Shown here: in pieces, positions 34,178-36,463 of the stretch
Numbering within the stretch: position 1 is the first letter of the stretch
Layout of the letters: every line of letters begins with the position of its first letter
Source: Bacteroidales bacterium
GTDB lineage: Bacteria; Bacteroidota; Bacteroidia; Bacteroidales; Paludibacteraceae
Assembly: GCA_021371875.1 (NCBI GenBank)
Contig: JAJFVH010000055.1
Location: forward strand, 1 to 36,463
DNA length: 36,463 nt
Direction of reading: 5' to 3'
Notes under the pieces: generated by a model
Told to the model about the DNA's origin: nothing
The model's input: only the letters and a program-made list of their open reading frames with translations
Database searches by the model: none
Position numbers and translations under genes: made by a program

Positions 34178-35275
34178 GTGCACTACAAACATCATCATCC
34201 CGAAAACGACCCGAATTACAAAGGGCTAACCGTGAACGAAGGAGTTGAATCAGTTCCTGCGGTCAATCCTTACAACCGTCCAAAACGTAAACGTCGCGAT
34301 TTTAGTGCCGCCGGATACGTCGAAGGAATACTCAAAGGAGACATTTCGATTTTGAGTCAGGCTGTAACTTTGGTAGAAAGCTCTTTACAAGAACATCAGG
34401 TTATTGCACAGGAAGTGATAGAAAAATGCCTTCCTTCGGCCGGAAACTCTGTCCGGTTGGGTATAACCGGGGTTCCGGGAGCAGGAAAGAGCACTTTTAT
34501 CGAAGCGTTAGGAATGAATTTGGTACGTGCGGGACATAAATTAGCCGTGTTGGCTATCGATCCTAGCAGCGAACGTTCGAAAGGCAGCATTCTTGGGGAC
34601 AAAACCCGCATGGAAGAACTTTCGACGGCAAAAAACGCATTTATCCGCCCTTCGCCTTCGGCAGGTTCGTTGGGTGGCGTTGCCCGGAAAACCCGCGAAA
34701 GCATAGTTTTGTGCGAAGCTGCCGGGTTCGATACGATTTTTGTGGAAACAGTAGGTGTGGGACAATCGGAAACGGCGGTACATTCTATGGTCGATTTCTT
34801 TTTGCTGATTCAACTGGCCGGAACCGGTGATGAACTTCAGGGGATCAAGCGCGGGATTATGGAAATGGCCGACGGCATTGCCATCAACAAATGTGATGGT
34901 TCGAATATCGATAAAGCCTGTGTTGCCCGGACTCAATTCCAGAATGCATTACGCTTATTCCCTCCGCACGAATCAGGTTGGACGCCCGATGTTGTAACCT
35001 GCTCGGCTGTTGAAAACACAGGAATTACCGAAGTATGGAATATGGTCGAAAATTACGTCGGATTCGTAAAAGCCAACCACTTTTTTGAACACAGGCGCAA
35101 TTCCCAATCAAAGTACTGGATGTACGAATCGATCAATGAGTATTTAAAAAATAACTTTTATCAGAACACAGAAATACAGAAATTACTGATTAAAAACGAA
35201 AAACGGGTTTTAAACAACGAAATAAGTTCTTTTATTGCAGCTAAAGAATTGCTGGATGCTTATTTTAAATCCTGA
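34178..35275 (+). CDS. meaB: Methylmalonyl-CoA mutase-associated GTPase MeaB
   Basis: A 365-residue G3E GTPase of the MeaB/ArgK group. The P-loop GVPGAGKST (98-106), LAIDPSSERSKGSILGDKTRM (126-145), ETVGVGQSE and the NKxD-type NKCDG are all intact, and a C-terminal dimerisation tail is present. It loads and protects the adenosylcobalamin cofactor of methylmalonyl-CoA mutase. The mutase is not in the window. The start is GTG (34178); no in-frame ATG precedes it before the stop at 34136, and the N-terminus HPENDPNYKGLTVNEGV matches relatives. No promoter box was found in the 108-bp gap, which holds the DUF1573 terminator. Confidence 0.93.
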   Translation: MHYKHHHPENDPNYKGLTVNEGVESVPAVNPYNRPKRKRRDFSAAGYVEGILKGDISILSQAVTLVESSLQEHQVIAQEVIEKCLPSAGNSVRLGITGVPGAGKSTFIEALGMNLVRAGHKLAVLAIDPSSERSKGSILGDKTRMEELSTAKNAFIRPSPSAGSLGGVARKTRESIVLCEAAGFDTIFVETVGVGQSETAVHSMVDFFLLIQLAGTGDELQGIKRGIMEMADGIAINKCDGSNIDKACVARTQFQNALRLFPPHESGWTPDVVTCSAVENTGITEVWNMVENYVGFVKANHFFEHRRNSQSKYWMYESINEYLKNNFYQNTEIQKLLIKNEKRVLNNEISSFIAAKELLDAYFKS

Positions 35276-35353
35276 CGTTTCTTATTTTTAAGTTTATAAA
35301 GTCTGGAAGTTCTTGCTGTTTTATCCAATCAATAATTAATCAACTTATTTCCC

Positions 35354-35392
35354 CCTGTTATGCATCCCTTGCGGCAGACAGGAGCGTAGGGA
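35354..35392. repeat. Interleaved complementary segments before the methyltransferase
   Basis: CCTGT (35354), TCCCT (35365), ACAGG (35378) and AGGGA (35388) are ordered so that the two pairs interlock, as in an H-type pseudoknot. The text (TGCATCCCTTGCGGCAGACAG) is GC-richer than its surroundings and may be a dispersed repeat. Confidence 0.35.
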
Positions 35393-35419
35393 GTCGGAAA
35401 CAATTATCCTATCAATGCT

Positions 35420-36139
35420 ATGCAAATTAACATAATTCACAACCAGGCTTGTCTCGAAGGTTTAAAAAATCTTCCGGATGCTTGTGTTGATCTGGTTTTT
35501 ACCGATCCGCCCTATTATCAGTACCGGGCTCAAAATGTGGAAGGGTTGAAAAACCACAAGGATGTGGTTACTGAATTTGAATTTGATGGATTTGATTCGG
35601 AAGAGGATTATCTTGAATTTCTCGAACAGGTTCTGGCTGAATGTTTCAGGGTTTGCAAGTCCGGAGCAGCCGGCTATTTGTGGTGTGGTGACGATTTTGT
35701 ATCGTATATCAACCGCATAGTTGAGCGTGTCGGGTTTCAGTTCCGGAAAGTAATCCATTGGCATAAGACCAATCCTTTTCCCGCCATTTATACCCGAAAA
35801 ATGTATGCCAACAGCATGGAAATGCTAGTTCACTTTTCAAAAGGAACTCCCAAAACCTGGAACCACAAACAGGTGAATGAAATGCATAATTTTATCGAAG
35901 CCCCTATTTGTATGGGAAAAGAACGGACTAAGCACAAAACGCAAAAACCGCTGAAAGTCTGTTTGCCCTTTATTGAAATCAGCAGCAACGAAGGAGATTT
36001 GGTGCTCGACCCGTTTATGGGTTCGGGAAGTACGGCTGTAGCGGCAAAAATACTGAAACGCAATTTTATCGGCTACGAATTGAGTGCGGAATTTTGTAAA
36101 ATAGCAGACCAACGATTGGCCAATACTGCTGCAAAATAA
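35420..36139 (+). CDS. Solitary beta-class DNA N6-adenine/N4-cytosine methyltransferase
   Basis: A 239-residue methylase. Catalytic motif IV TDPPYY (28-33) comes near the N-terminus and the SAM-binding motif I DPFMGSGSTA (197-206) near the C-terminus, the order of beta-class enzymes (MboII/RsrI type). KTQKPLKVCLPFIEISSNEGD precedes motif I as usual. Tyr after DPP in DPPY favours adenine N6. The target-recognition region between is short (about residues 35-170). No restriction endonuclease or specificity subunit is seen upstream; downstream lies an inverted-repeat element and then the window edge. It could be an orphan regulatory or phage-derived methylase, or half of a system continuing outside. 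Confidence 0.9.
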   Translation: MQINIIHNQACLEGLKNLPDACVDLVFTDPPYYQYRAQNVEGLKNHKDVVTEFEFDGFDSEEDYLEFLEQVLAECFRVCKSGAAGYLWCGDDFVSYINRIVERVGFQFRKVIHWHKTNPFPAIYTRKMYANSMEMLVHFSKGTPKTWNHKQVNEMHNFIEAPICMGKERTKHKTQKPLKVCLPFIEISSNEGDLVLDPFMGSGSTAVAAKILKRNFIGYELSAEFCKIADQRLANTAAK

Positions 36140-36144
36140 ATTTT

Positions 36145-36462
36145 AGTACATGACAAAAAATGTATTATGCAGGAAATTAAATAATTGCCACAATAATTTG
36201 TAAGAATAGGAACGCGGATCGAAGATGCCGACTTGACGGTATAAGTCGGATTAAACTGATTAGCGCGGTTGAAATATTCCGGATTCAATAACAGATTTAA
36301 ACTTCATAAGCGAAGTCAGCTGATTTTCAACCGTGACCGATCATCCGTCATTTACCTAGTAAATATAATCAGGATTTAATCCGTTTCATTGATAACTATA
36401 AATCAGCTAACATCCGTGTTATCCGCTTTATCCGCGTTCCTATTATTTTTTTGTCATGTACT
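36145..36462. mobile_element. Nested inverted-repeat element (MITE-like or structured RNA), no gene
   Basis: Perfect 16-bp outer arms beginning AGTACATGAC (36145-36160, 36447-36462) enclose perfect 15-bp inner arms (36205-36219, 36430-36444). Inside lie further hairpins: CCGACTT/AAGTCGG (36228/36243), an 11-bp stem with one G-T pair (36264-36274/36325-36335), ACTTC/GAAGT (36301/36312), ATTTAC/GTAAAT (36350/36359) and GATTTA/TAAATC (36373/36399). There is no long open frame. Target-site duplication cannot be tested because the window ends one base past the right arm. It could be a non-autonomous mobile element or a folded RNA. Confidence 0.6.
36413..36439. repeat. Three 9-bp tandem repeats of TCCGnnTTA type
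   Basis: TCCGTGTTA, TCCGCTTTA and TCCGCGTTC follow in register inside the right side of the inverted-repeat element; looser TCCG words occur at 36344 and 36379. The last unit forms part of the inner arm. Confidence 0.7.
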
Positions 36463-36463
36463 T

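Noticed and set aside
36073..36288. Minus-strand open frame of 71 codons over the inverted-repeat element
   Set aside because: It overlaps the methyltransferase 3' end and an inverted-repeat arm, with no recognisable protein features.
36145..36462. Retron msr-msd region
   Set aside because: No reverse transcriptase gene is visible on either side within the window, and inverted repeats alone are not enough evidence.
1..36463. CRISPR array, integrase, transposase or toxin-antitoxin pair
   Set aside because: No regularly spaced direct repeats of suitable length and no protein with the relevant motifs were found on either strand.

Overview
The window looks like chromosomal DNA from a Bacteroidota bacterium, probably order Bacteroidales. 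Evidence is the repeated TAnnTTTG -7 promoter box, often with an upstream TTG/TTTG, the near absence of Shine-Dalgarno sequences, and families typical of the phylum (DUF4924, DUF4783 next to nadC, DUF1573, an S9 dipeptidyl peptidase IV, a lipoprotein prolyl oligopeptidase). The species cannot be named from the sequence alone.

Layout. 1-1440: a leftward pair, a NUDIX hydrolase and a CPBP-type membrane protease cut by the window edge. 1627-9556: a rightward surface-polysaccharide locus with a UDP-sugar dehydrogenase, Wzy-like polymerase, Wzx-like flippase, two GT2 glycosyltransferases, a sugar aminotransferase and a small phosphoglycosyl transferase that would start the lipid-linked repeat unit. 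The polymerase-to-glycosyltransferase core is visibly AT-richer than its flanks. 9654-12165: a leftward rmlA-rmlC-rmlD set for dTDP-L-rhamnose, without rmlB. 12257-14676: leftward DUF4924, an S4-domain protein, pth and rplY. 14889-16211: the rightward infC-rpmI-rplT translation operon, in which infC appears to start at an AUA codon behind an unusually strong Shine-Dalgarno.

16386-18649 is a leftward sugar transporter/ROK glucokinase pair. 18818-20992 is a secreted dipeptidyl peptidase IV. 21241-22068 is a patatin-like phospholipase. 22079-25684 is a very large multi-module sensor histidine kinase with no response regulator beside it. 25728-26201 is rlmH. 26290-27628 is DUF4783-nadC, which converges on a tRNA(CAU) gene through a shared bidirectional terminator. 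28038-32712 is a leftward trio of M20 amidohydrolase, beta-lactamase-fold serine hydrolase and prolyl oligopeptidase. 32987-36139 holds a DUF1573 protein, the MeaB-type GTPase and a solitary beta-class DNA methyltransferase.

The last 320 bases carry no gene. They hold a nested inverted-repeat element (16-bp outer arms, 15-bp inner arms, several internal hairpins) that is the least explained feature here. Other unexplained signals are short intergenic tandem repeats with 7- or 9-bp periods, GC-rich hairpins, two diverged copies of a dispersed repeat beginning CCCCTAA, and leader hairpins upstream of DUF4783 and dipeptidyl peptidase IV. No CRISPR array, transposase gene, integrase or phage gene was found.
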